From NCBI GenBank assembly GCA_003818605.1, contig RPQS01000031.1, forward strand, positions 1-42,414: a DNA stretch of 42,414 nt, read 5' to 3'. Below are positions 7,970-16,492 of this stretch, in pieces. The number at the start of each line of letters is the position of its first letter. Within the stretch, counting starts at the first letter, position 1. Made by a program: the position numbers and the translations under genes. Under the pieces are notes generated by a model that was not told the DNA's origin, ran no database searches, and saw nothing but the letters and a program-made list of their open reading frames with translations. The stretch is from Candidatus Zhuqueibacterota bacterium. Lineage in GTDB: Bacteria > Electryoneota > RPQS01.

Positions 7970-10138
7970 CTATTTCAGCAGAACGATTTTCTGGGTTTTC
8001 GCGAACGATCCCGCTTCCATTCGGACAAAATAGATGCCTGACGGTAATCCGGATCCGTCAAATCGAACATCGTGAAGCCCCGTGTCGAAACGACGGTCTG
8101 CAAGTGTCTGCACAAGTCGCCCGGTTAAGTCAAACACACGAATGATAGTCCGCCGAGTGTCCGGTATCTCGAACGAAATAGTGGCAGCCGGATTCGCGGG
8201 ATTGGGATACACAGTGAAGGAAAACGAACTGGGAAATGCAGTATATACACCTGTAGAACTGTGGATCGGAGGCCGAAAATGTCGAATGTTTCCTCCATGC
8301 TCTGTATACCATGCCTCACCGTTACTCGCGACTCCCAAATGACTATCTCTGAAATCTAAGTCAAGGTTCTGTCTGTACTCAATCCAGGTTATTCCGCAAT
8401 CCGTCGTGTAAAGAGTCTTCGTACTTCCCAATGCGATTCCATAATTGCCCGTAAAAGCAACACTAAAGAACGCATCATTGCTGATAGTCGACCATGTTAA
8501 TCCCCGATCATGTGTCACCCAAAAACCGGCCGGTCCGGCGTTTCCCTCCCCAACAATCCAGCACGTGGATGTTCCTTGTGCCGTAATATCACCCGGCCAA
8601 GGCCAAGATTCAGGAAGATGATTCCAGTACCAATTGGTGAAATCGTTATTTGACCAGTAAACATCTCCGATTACATTTAAGCTCCAAACATAATTGCTGT
8701 CTGTGAATTCAACGTCCACGACTCCATAAGACACAAAATCAGGCTCATACTGTTCGTTCCATCTCTCCCCTCCATTCAAGGTTACCGCATAGAAATCACC
8801 TCCTTCGTCCCATATCGAATTCCAATACCCGCCGGCAACCACACCCCGTTGAATATCAACGAAAGAAGCGCAGTAGAGATCAATATTCGAGTAATCTGAA
8901 AAACTATGCACGATTGACCATGTTTGGCCGCCGTCTGTGGTCCGAAGCACATTGCGACCTCCGTATTCCACGGCCCAACCGTTATTTTCATCCAGCATTT
9001 GAAGACTATGCAGTGACGCTGGGGCAGTCGTAGAATCCCAGGAGCGTCCTCCATTCGTGGTTTCAAGCACAATTCCCGCTGGGCCTGAAATCCAGCTTTT
9101 TTGACTATCCAAGACCGATATATCCCATCTGCTCCATATGTCCACATAATAGTGTATTCCCGAAGACAAAGCCCATGATTCACCGGCATTCTGACTGTGC
9201 GTTATCATTCCATAATAACCAACCGCCCACCAATTATTCTCATTAGCGATTGCAATTCCGGACATATTGGCAGCGGCTGTTCGTGGCATCCACGTATTGC
9301 CGCCATCGTGTGTTACATATATATTCGGATTTGACGCAAAAACCGCAAAGCCTGTCCATCGGTCTACGAAAGTAATTTCTTGGAAACAAAGATTCGATGA
9401 ATCCAGTGAAATTCGTGTCCACGTTTCCCCGCCATCCGTTGTTTTCAACAGCTTACTATGACATCCTCCAGCCCATCCGTACAGGGAATCAATGAATGTT
9501 ATGTAGTTGAGTCCTATAAGTGAGGTGTCTTGGGAGAGTGACCAAACGATTCCACCGTCAAACGTCTTTAATGCTCTGCCTGTACCGACCGCCCAACCAC
9601 GAAGTGGATCACGAAAGTAGATTCCGCGCAGAGGCATCAACGAATCTGTGGTAACGATATTCCAGACTGACCCTCCATTTGAAGTATGGAGCATTATGCC
9701 GTCACCATAATTCTCCCCGACAATCCATCCATTTAGAGTATCGGTAAAAGTTACATCCTCAAATGTTCCGGATAAAAGCTCTGCTTGCTGTATCCAAGTG
9801 TCGCCACCATCACTCGTATGGAACAATGTACCGAAAATCCAGGCCTGCTCAGGTATACTCCAGTCGCAGCCGCAAGCCCAGCCATGCGTTTCGTTGATAA
9901 AAAAGAATCTTTCGAGCCTCAAGGAGGTCGGACAATCCCGGCCAAACCAAGTATTTCCTCCATCCGTTGTTTTGATCACCGTCCCGCAAACGCCTACGGC
10001 ATACCCTACTGAACTATTAACAAATTGTATGTCATATAAGCTGTATCCTTGCGGTAAAGGATTTTGCCATTCCCAATACTGAGCATATGCGGTGATACAC
10101 AGCGCACACAATGAGCAGAGGAAATACACGATCTTCAT
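7970..10138 (-). CDS. T9SS-exported YCF48/BNR-repeat beta-propeller protein A
   Basis: 722 residues. It has a signal peptide (MKIVYFLCSLCALCITAYAQ), then about a dozen repeats of the YCF48/BNR type with recurring cores such as TTDGGNTWF, TSDGGDTWI, FVDRWTGFAV and NGWAVEYGG. Each unit pairs a TxDGGxTW turn with a GWAVG strand, forming blades of one or two propellers. The last 80 residues are a T9SS type A sorting domain (FTVYPNPANPAATISF, then VFDLTGRLVQTL, FDGSGLPSGIYFV, and a final KTQKIVLLK). The protein should cross the outer membrane by T9SS and be surface-bound or released. The start ATG has an AGAAGGAAAC SD. Protein B upstream on the same strand is a paralogue. The ligand is unknown; propellers often bind glycans or proteins. 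Confidence 0.88.
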   Translation of the reverse strand: MKIVYFLCSLCALCITAYAQYWEWQNPLPQGYSLYDIQFVNSSVGYAVGVCGTVIKTTDGGNTWFGRDCPTSLRLERFFFINETHGWACGCDWSIPEQAWIFGTLFHTSDGGDTWIQQAELLSGTFEDVTFTDTLNGWIVGENYGDGIMLHTSNGGSVWNIVTTDSLMPLRGIYFRDPLRGWAVGTGRALKTFDGGIVWSLSQDTSLIGLNYITFIDSLYGWAGGCHSKLLKTTDGGETWTRISLDSSNLCFQEITFVDRWTGFAVFASNPNIYVTHDGGNTWMPRTAAANMSGIAIANENNWWAVGYYGMITHSQNAGESWALSSGIHYYVDIWSRWDISVLDSQKSWISGPAGIVLETTNGGRSWDSTTAPASLHSLQMLDENNGWAVEYGGRNVLRTTDGGQTWSIVHSFSDYSNIDLYCASFVDIQRGVVAGGYWNSIWDEGGDFYAVTLNGGERWNEQYEPDFVSYGVVDVEFTDSNYVWSLNVIGDVYWSNNDFTNWYWNHLPESWPWPGDITAQGTSTCWIVGEGNAGPAGFWVTHDRGLTWSTISNDAFFSVAFTGNYGIALGSTKTLYTTDCGITWIEYRQNLDLDFRDSHLGVASNGEAWYTEHGGNIRHFRPPIHSSTGVYTAFPSSFSFTVYPNPANPAATISFEIPDTRRTIIRVFDLTGRLVQTLADRRFDTGLHDVRFDGSGLPSGIYFVRMEAGSFAKTQKIVLLK

Positions 10139-10193
10139 GTTTCCTTCTCCGATTAATTGGACGGGAAGTTAGTCTTTATTAAGGTGGCGAATA

Positions 10194-12410
10194 CTATTTC
10201 AGCAGAACAATTTTCTGAGTTTTCGCGAAAGACCCGGCTTCTATGCGCGCGAAATACACTCCCGACGGCAAAGCCGATCCGTCGAATCCGACGTCAAACT
10301 TTCCCGCATCGAAACGGCGATCCGCTAAAGTCTGAATCTGCCGCCCGGTGATGTCGAACACATGCAAGCTGACATGCGCGGCGATAGGAATCGAAAATGA
10401 AATCGTCGTTGTAGGATTAAACGGATTCGGAAAGACTTGCAGAGAATATTCGGATGGTTGGAAAACCGGATGATCTTCGGGCACCGTTGATAGCGAATCA
10501 GTGTAATGAAGAAGCATGCCTCCCGCGCCGACCGCCCAACCGCTGTGGAGATCCGTGAAAGCGATTTGCTTGGGATAGAATGTAGCGAGACTATCCTGCA
10601 CCGTCCACGTCTCGCCGCCGTTTTCCGTGGAAAAAATAATCGTGCGATCCACTTGCCAGTCATCGCCAATCACCCATCCATGCATTTCGTCAAGAAACTG
10701 AATATCGCGCAAATCGCAGGTATTCGCGATATGATTCGAAGACCAAGTTGCTCCGGCATCAGTAGTGCGCACCATGCTTCCCGATCCGCCCACGGCCCAA
10801 CCTGCTTGAGGTGATGCAAACTCGATATCAATAAGGAATCCGGTCACTCCGGAGTTGACCGGCTGCCAACTGGCTCCGCCGTCCGTCGTGCGCAGAATTG
10901 TGCCGTTGTCTCCGGCGATGCAGCCGACAAGTTCATCTGCGAAATCTATCCCACGCAGCCAAGCCCGCGTACCGCTCCCGACCAGCGTATAAGTATCCCC
11001 GCCGTCCGTTGTGCGCAAAATCGTGCCGTTGTCTCCAGCGATGCAGCCGACAAATTCATCTGCGAAATCCATCCCACGCAGCCATGACAGTGTACCACTG
11101 ACCATAGGAACATAGGAATTCCCTCCGTCAGTGGTTTTCAAAATGGTTCCGTTTTGTCCGACTAAATAGCCTTCGTTGGCATTTTTGAAAAAAACTGCAT
11201 CAAAATCGGACGTTGTTCCGCTGTTCTGCTGAATCCAGGTTTCGTCGCGATTCACCGCATGCCATACGCATCCGCCCGTTCCCGCAATCCAACCGGTATC
11301 CGGATTGATAAACGCGGCACAGGTCAGAGACTCGCTTATGTTTAAATCGCGCGACTGAAGAGTGGTTCCCGCATTCGTGGAATACATTACCGTTCCTGAT
11401 TCACCTACCACCCAGATTTCCTCAGGCCCCGTTGCCGTGATCCCAATCAAATTTTGGATAGTGCCTTTCTGCTGTGAAATCCAGTTAGTTCCTCTATCGG
11501 ATGTAAACTGAATCGCTCCCCGTTGTCCCACAATCCAAATGCGGCTGTCTGTGATAGCGATGCCGCGCAGCGTTCGCGCTACTCCGCAGCTTTCCGAATT
11601 CCAGTTTGACCCGCCGTTAGTCGTATGTAAAAACACTCCATCCCGGCCTACAATCCATCCGTTTTGCGCGTCCGAAAACGCGACGCTATAGTATCGTCCG
11701 TTGCCGACGCCAAACTGAGTGGTCCAATTGCGACCACCGTTCGTCGTATGTCGAATGGTATTGTCCGCACCCACCGCCCAGCCCGTACTGTCGTTCACAA
11801 ACACAACGTCATAGAGTGGGGGTCCTGAGTAAGTATCTTGTCTCGTCCACACACCGCCGCCGTCTGTTGTGTGGTATATTCCTAATGATCCTACGACCCA
11901 CCCGGAAAGACCAACGAAACACACGCCGTACCATGATCCATTATACGGCCATTCCATTTGCAGCGTCCATGTGTTTCCGCGGTCGTCCGTGTGAACGATT
12001 TCTCCGCCGGATCCCACAATCCATCCCAAATTGTTATTGATGAACGCAATGCTTTCGTAATTGACGTCATGATGCGGCGACTGCTGTGCCGCCCAATGGG
12101 TGCCACCGTCATCCGTGTGACGAATCGTTCCGTTATTTCCGGCCGTCCAACCCGTGTTGGCATCCACAAAACAAACGTACCAAAGATCCTCTGTGGTTCC
12201 GCTCTGTTGATAAATCCATGTTTCCCCGCCGTCCTCCGTGCGGAGGATTATACCCTGCGTGCCGACGGCGCAAGCTACCGTATCGTTGATGGCGGTGACA
12301 TGATGGAGATTTTTACCCGTCGGCAAGGGACTCTGCGCAGTCCATGTCTGCGCTTCGCACAGCAAACTGCCCAGCAGGATGATGAGTACGGACCAATAGA
12401 CACATTTCAT
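10194..12410 (-). CDS. T9SS-exported YCF48/BNR-repeat beta-propeller protein B
   Basis: About 738 residues: a signal peptide (MKCVYWSVLIILLGSLLCEAQ), roughly 14 YCF48/BNR blades of 41-47 residues (TEDGGETWI, HTDDGGTHW, GWIVGSGGEIVHT, TTDGGASW) and a T9SS type A sorting domain ending in KTQKIVLLK. I prefer the ATG at 12410, which has AAGGGGAT five bases upstream, over the GTG at 12425 that lies within that SD. Two successive blades near residues 440-530 are almost identical and correspond to a 123-base tandem repeat in the DNA. It is 55 bases upstream of paralogue A, and the two share near-identical C-termini, which suggests tandem gene duplication. Extracellular; ligand unknown. Confidence 0.88.
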   Translation of the reverse strand: MKCVYWSVLIILLGSLLCEAQTWTAQSPLPTGKNLHHVTAINDTVACAVGTQGIILRTEDGGETWIYQQSGTTEDLWYVCFVDANTGWTAGNNGTIRHTDDGGTHWAAQQSPHHDVNYESIAFINNNLGWIVGSGGEIVHTDDRGNTWTLQMEWPYNGSWYGVCFVGLSGWVVGSLGIYHTTDGGGVWTRQDTYSGPPLYDVVFVNDSTGWAVGADNTIRHTTNGGRNWTTQFGVGNGRYYSVAFSDAQNGWIVGRDGVFLHTTNGGSNWNSESCGVARTLRGIAITDSRIWIVGQRGAIQFTSDRGTNWISQQKGTIQNLIGITATGPEEIWVVGESGTVMYSTNAGTTLQSRDLNISESLTCAAFINPDTGWIAGTGGCVWHAVNRDETWIQQNSGTTSDFDAVFFKNANEGYLVGQNGTILKTTDGGNSYVPMVSGTLSWLRGMDFADEFVGCIAGDNGTILRTTDGGDTYTLVGSGTRAWLRGIDFADELVGCIAGDNGTILRTTDGGASWQPVNSGVTGFLIDIEFASPQAGWAVGGSGSMVRTTDAGATWSSNHIANTCDLRDIQFLDEMHGWVIGDDWQVDRTIIFSTENGGETWTVQDSLATFYPKQIAFTDLHSGWAVGAGGMLLHYTDSLSTVPEDHPVFQPSEYSLQVFPNPFNPTTTISFSIPIAAHVSLHVFDITGRQIQTLADRRFDAGKFDVGFDGSALPSGVYFARIEAGSFAKTQKIVLLK
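10875..11110. repeat. 123-bp tandem repeat within propeller gene B
   Basis: The segment starting at 10881 recurs at 11004 with only scattered substitutions (for example GTGCCGTTGTCTCC and GCAGCCGACAA are shared). The 123-base period equals 41 codons, one propeller blade, so the reading frame is kept. This points to a recent blade duplication. Confidence 0.85.
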
Positions 12411-13031
12411 GGCGATCCCCTTCACTGGTTGTCTGTGTCTGCGATTCTCATGATAAGGTGGCTATAGATTCGGATCATGCGACCGCATGGCCACAAATCC
12501 GTTCAGGTTTTTCCGCTTTCAGATTTCAGCTTTTACGCATCCCTCGACGCTGCACCTTGTGCCATTGTCCGCGAAGCGAGATCTCGCCAAAGGCGGACCG
12601 GTCGGGAGACCGACAACGGCGAAGAAGATTGCGGCTGGATTGCGGAAGAGATACCGGGCGCCCGCTGCGCGGTGTCCAAAATGACAACAAGAACCGAAGA
12701 TTCCGGGCGGGTGACACACCCGCCACGGCGCACCTTGCGGCATTCGCGTTTTCGCCGTGCGGGGTGTCCTTACCCCGCACGCGAGCCCGGGGATTCCGGG
12801 AAGGTCAGCGACCCTCCTCGGCGGACACATTTCGGCAGGGTTTGGAAACCCTGCTCGGCGGAGAAAGAACGATTCAGAATAGACACAGCAAGCTGTGTCA
12901 CTACGATACCATTCGGATTTCCGTTTTCAGCTTTTCTGCTTCATCCCTCAAAGAGCACACTGCCGTGCGGCACTACCGAAAATAACGAAGGGCGCACTTT
13001 ACGCGCGCCCTTCGTCATTTCCATCTTCGTT
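12411..13031. other. Hairpin-rich noncoding spacer
   Basis: About 600 bases without a convincing gene. Overlapping open frames exist on both strands, but none has an SD or a recognisable protein. The sequence contains a series of short perfect stem-loops: CGGTC/GACCG near 12599, GGCGGGTG/CACCCGCC near 12717, GCGGGGT/ACCCCGC near 12759, GCAGGGTTT/AAACCCTGC near 12834 and GACACAGC/GCTGTGTC near 12881. The pckA terminator lies at its end. A related, shorter spacer lies at 24265-24490. Confidence 0.6.
12987..13013 (-). terminator. Terminator of the aminotransferase-pckA operon
   Basis: A 9-base-pair stem GAAGGGCGC/GCGCCCTTC lies 18 bases after the pckA stop, followed on the minus strand by a short T-rich tract (GTTATTTT). 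Confidence 0.75.
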
Positions 13032-14672
13032 TTATATCTTCGGTCCAGCCGCGCGAACCTCGGGAGGACATCCCTCGGAGTATTTTTTGAAGTTCTCGAT
13101 GAAGCGCGAAGCCAGATCGCGGTAAGCGGAATCGTAGTCCGCCTTGTTCGGCCAAGCCTTCGACGGATACAGCACGTCTTCCGGCACTTCCGGACAGGTC
13201 TTCGGAACATGGAATCCGAACACCGGATCGGTGTAGTATTCCACATTCTTCAGCTTACCGTCCAGAGCCGCATTTAAAAGATTGCGCGTGTGGCGAATGG
13301 AAATGCGCTTGCCGATTCCGTACTTGCCGCCCACCCAACCCGTGTTCACCAGCCAGCAATCCACATTGTGCTTGAGAATCTTGCGCTTCAAAAGATCCGC
13401 ATATTTGTACGGCGGTAGCACCATGAACGGCGCGCCGTAGCAGGTGCTGAAGGTGATTTCCGGTTCATCGCTGAGACCGACTTCCGTACCCGCGATCTTG
13501 GCCGTGTATCCGGAAATGAAATGATACATAGCCTGCTCGACCGTGAGCTTGGCAATCGGCGGCATGACGCCCGAAGCGTCGCACGTCAGCATGATGATGT
13601 TTTGCGGATGCCCGCCTAATTTTTCCGGCACGCAGTTGCCGATGTTTTCGAGCGGATACGACGCGCGTGTGTTTTCAGTCAGCTCCTCGTCATCCAAATC
13701 AATCATGCGCGTAACCGGATCGTACACCACGTTTTCCAGAATCGAACCGAACTTGCGCGTGCACGCGTAAATTTCCGGTTCAGCGGTGGGCGATAGGCCG
13801 ATCACCTTGGCGTAGCAGCCGTTTTCAAAGTTGAATATGCCTTCGTCGCTCCAGCCGTGCTCGTCATCGCCGATGAGAAAGCGGTTGGGATCGGCGGACA
13901 GCGTGGTCTTGCCGGTTCCGGACAATCCGAAGAAAACCGCCACGTCCTTCTGCTTGCCCATATTGGCCGAGCAGTGCATGGACATCACACCCTGCATCGG
14001 CATCAGATAATTCATAATCGTGAACACGCTCTTCTTGATTTCACCGCCATAACCCGTGTTGCCGATGATGCAGATTTTCTGATCGAAATTGAGCAGGATG
14101 AACGTATTGCCGGGCGTCATGTCCACTTGCGGCATCGCCTTGAACGATGGCACGGCAATGACCGTAAACTCCGGCACGAAGCGTTGGTATTCTTCGCGCG
14201 TCGCACAGGGAATGAGCATCGTGCGCGCGAAAACGCTGTGCCACGCCAGTTCCGTAATCACGCGGCACGGCAAACGATAATTCGGATCGGCTCCCGCGTA
14301 GACATCCTGCACAAACACGTCGCGCCCCTGCAGGAAACCCATCAAGCGGTCATACACTTCGTTAAACTTGTCCGGATTGAAAGGACGGTTGTATTCGCCC
14401 CACCAGACATGCTCGCCAGTCGTCTCTTCCTTGACTACGAATTTGTCGTTCGCAGAGCGCGCGGTGTGCTTGCCCGTATTGACAATCAGCGGCCCCTGAT
14501 GCGAAATCTGCGCCTCGCGGCGAAACACGACTTCTTCGTACAAAGCTTCGATGGGCAGATTCCAATAGACCTGATGGAGATTGGTCAGCCCGATGGTATC
14601 CAGTCCGAGGAAAGCCTTTTGAACGAGCGCTTCCTTCTGAGCCGGAGATTTGATTTCGAGTATGTTGTTCAT
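13032..14672 (-). CDS. pckA: Phosphoenolpyruvate carboxykinase (ATP)
   Basis: A 546-residue ATP-type PEP carboxykinase, which converts oxaloacetate plus ATP to PEP and CO2, the entry step of gluconeogenesis. Visible motifs are the oxaloacetate-binding TGKHTARSANDKF (R72), NTGYGGEIKK near 205-214, the kinase-1a P-loop GLSGTGKTTLSA (249-260), kinase-2 LIGDDEHGW (266-274), and FNFENGCYAK where most homologues have FEGGCYAK. Full length. I chose the ATG at 14672, with GAGGGA six bases upstream, over a longer frame reaching 14741. Its ATGA overlaps the TGA stop of the upstream aminotransferase, so the two are translationally coupled and aspartate nitrogen removal is linked to PEP formation. Confidence 0.96.
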   Translation of the reverse strand: MNNILEIKSPAQKEALVQKAFLGLDTIGLTNLHQVYWNLPIEALYEEVVFRREAQISHQGPLIVNTGKHTARSANDKFVVKEETTGEHVWWGEYNRPFNPDKFNEVYDRLMGFLQGRDVFVQDVYAGADPNYRLPCRVITELAWHSVFARTMLIPCATREEYQRFVPEFTVIAVPSFKAMPQVDMTPGNTFILLNFDQKICIIGNTGYGGEIKKSVFTIMNYLMPMQGVMSMHCSANMGKQKDVAVFFGLSGTGKTTLSADPNRFLIGDDEHGWSDEGIFNFENGCYAKVIGLSPTAEPEIYACTRKFGSILENVVYDPVTRMIDLDDEELTENTRASYPLENIGNCVPEKLGGHPQNIIMLTCDASGVMPPIAKLTVEQAMYHFISGYTAKIAGTEVGLSDEPEITFSTCYGAPFMVLPPYKYADLLKRKILKHNVDCWLVNTGWVGGKYGIGKRISIRHTRNLLNAALDGKLKNVEYYTDPVFGFHVPKTCPEVPEDVLYPSKAWPNKADYDSAYRDLASRFIENFKKYSEGCPPEVRAAGPKI

Positions 14673-15886
14673 AGCCAATCCCTCACCAGCTTGCGGTCGC
14701 CGATAAAGATTTCGTTGGGCGATTTCGGATCCAGAACCCACTTCATGCGCTCGATGCCTTCCTTAATATCCTTGACCGAACCGCAGTAGCTCAAGCGCAG
14801 GTGGCCCTCCATTCCGAATTCCTTGCCGGGAACCGTGACCACGCGCGCTTTATCTAAGAGCATCTTGGAAAGCTTCAAGGAATCCGGCTGCCACGCGCTG
14901 AAATTCGGCAGACAGTAATACGTGCCATCGGGAACTGAAAGAGTCACGCCGCGGAAGGTCTTCAACTCATTCACCATCACGTTGCGCTGATTTTCGAGCA
15001 TCATGCGCAGACTCTCAATCACCGACTGCACTCCGGTGAGCGCGCCTTCCGCCGCCGCCTGCTGCACCAATGAAGCCGTCGTCGTCGTCTGCCCCTGCAC
15101 GTTAATCATGATCTCCACCATCTTGCGCGGAGCCACGGTCCAGCCGATGCGGAATCCGGTCATGCCGTAAAGCTTGGACACGCCGTTGATGCTGATCACA
15201 TGCGTGTTCTCGAGATCCTTATTCGTGTACTTGTAAGGATTCGCCCAAGTCTTGCCGCTGAATACCAGCTTGTGATAGATATCGTCCGAGATGTAGAAGA
15301 TGCCCTTTTCCTCGCAGAATTCCACGAGCTGGCGGACAAATTCTTCGGAATAGATCGCGCCGGACGGATTGTTCGGGCTGTTGACGATGATCGCCTTCGT
15401 GTAGCTGGTGACGACCCGCTTCACGTCTTCGAATCGCGGATAAAACGATCCGTCCTCCGGCGTGACGATCACCGGCACACCGTACAGCATCTTCACCATT
15501 TCCGGATAGCTCACCCAATACGGCGCGAGAATGATCACTTCATCCTGCGGATTGAGAATGGTGAACAGCAAATTGTACAGAGCTTGCTTGGCTCCCGAAG
15601 AAACGATCACATTTTCGGGTGCGGGCAGGCGATCGTAATTCTCCTCCGTGTAGCGGATGACCGCTTTCCGCAGAGAGGGCGTGCCTTCCGTGGGAGTGTA
15701 CTTGATCTCTCCCGCAGTCAACTCGGCAGCGCTGGATAAAATCGCCGCGATGTGAGCTTTGTTCTTTGGCTCACCCGCCCCGAGGTGAATGACTGCCTCT
15801 CCCTTTTCGCGCAGGATACGCGCTTCTTCATTCAAAGCAAGCGTCGGGGAGGGGGCAATCTGCCGGGCTAACTGGCTTAAACTCAT
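14669..15886 (-). CDS. Pyridoxal-phosphate aminotransferase, class I (aspartate aminotransferase-like)
   Basis: A 405-residue fold-type I aminotransferase. Visible are the cofactor-phosphate region VSSGAKQALYN (95-105), SPNNPSGA (170-177) with N173, the DDIY stretch (D201/D202), the Schiff-base lysine K238 in INGVSKLYGMTG, and the substrate carboxylate-binding R near 389 in HLRLSYCGS. It fits the aspartate/aromatic subgroup common in bacteria: aspartate plus 2-oxoglutarate to oxaloacetate plus glutamate. Its stop overlaps the pckA start by four bases (ATGA), which strongly suggests oxaloacetate as the shared intermediate. The ATG at 15886 has no clear SD. A second, distinct aminotransferase of the same class lies at 19508-20695. 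Confidence 0.92.
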   Translation of the reverse strand: MSLSQLARQIAPSPTLALNEEARILREKGEAVIHLGAGEPKNKAHIAAILSSAAELTAGEIKYTPTEGTPSLRKAVIRYTEENYDRLPAPENVIVSSGAKQALYNLLFTILNPQDEVIILAPYWVSYPEMVKMLYGVPVIVTPEDGSFYPRFEDVKRVVTSYTKAIIVNSPNNPSGAIYSEEFVRQLVEFCEEKGIFYISDDIYHKLVFSGKTWANPYKYTNKDLENTHVISINGVSKLYGMTGFRIGWTVAPRKMVEIMINVQGQTTTTASLVQQAAAEGALTGVQSVIESLRMMLENQRNVMVNELKTFRGVTLSVPDGTYYCLPNFSAWQPDSLKLSKMLLDKARVVTVPGKEFGMEGHLRLSYCGSVKDIKEGIERMKWVLDPKSPNEIFIGDRKLVRDWL

Positions 15887-16492
15887 GGAACCACTGGGTG
15901 TTAATGGAGCAGATTCAGTTCATTTGAGAACAAAATAACGATATCCGCTCAGTAAATCAAGATTGAGACATGTCTGGAAAGGATATTAATTCCGCGCATG
16001 TAAGCTCGCTTGCAGGGGACAAATCTGATACCGTGTATAGTCTCGATTTCTTGCGGAACAGATCGCATTCATTAAATACGCTGGTATATAATATGTATCG
16101 AGGAATAGCATAGCGAATAAGTGAAATTAGCTGAGTTCAGTGCCACACACAAAGCTGTCTTGCTCAAATAAGTCTTTTCGGGTCTCGAGTCGCCCCTACT
16201 TTATGGGGGGAAATCATGAGGAATTCCTTCATACGCTGATCAGGGACTATGGTACAACCGGAATTATAGGTGATCGCCGAAACATCTGGCACACCATAGA
16301 ATACATCGCAACTATAAGATGTTTAAGAGTTTACACTTAAAATCCGACATAATCTATTGATGCTTTTCAAAGATCAACTTGAATGTTTGCATTATGATTC
16401 ATAACTTTATATAATTGAGTCATTCGCCAAACGTTCGGACGGGTGCCTACTGATTTCAAAGAAGGTTCACGCTCTGGAGCAAAGGAGACGTT
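15887..16492. other. Long noncoding region upstream of the ParA-RelA/SpoT islet
   Basis: About 600 bases of AT-rich sequence without a convincing gene. A frame at 16140-16340 (66 codons) has no SD and no recognisable protein. The last 110 bases hold the islet promoter. I find no tRNA, no clear direct repeat matching the far end of the islet, and no integrase remnant. Confidence 0.5.
16387..16415 (+). promoter_or_regulatory. Sigma70-like promoter of the ParA-RelA/SpoT islet
   Basis: TTGCAT (16387-16392) and a consensus TATAAT (16410-16415) are separated by 17 bases. Transcription would start near 16422, leaving an untranslated leader of about 70 bases before the first gene. It is among the best promoters in the window. 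Confidence 0.75.

Noticed and set aside
12700-12900. Possible CRISPR array
   Set aside because: The hairpins differ from each other in sequence and spacing; there is no repeated unit with regular spacers and no cas gene.
12477-13277. Open frames of up to 266 codons in the spacer upstream of pckA's end
   Set aside because: They run through hairpins and into the antisense of pckA, overlap one another in several frames, and have no SD or protein family.
16140-16340. 66-codon frame upstream of the islet
   Set aside because: No SD, no recognisable motif and AT-rich random-like composition; listed only as part of the intergenic region.
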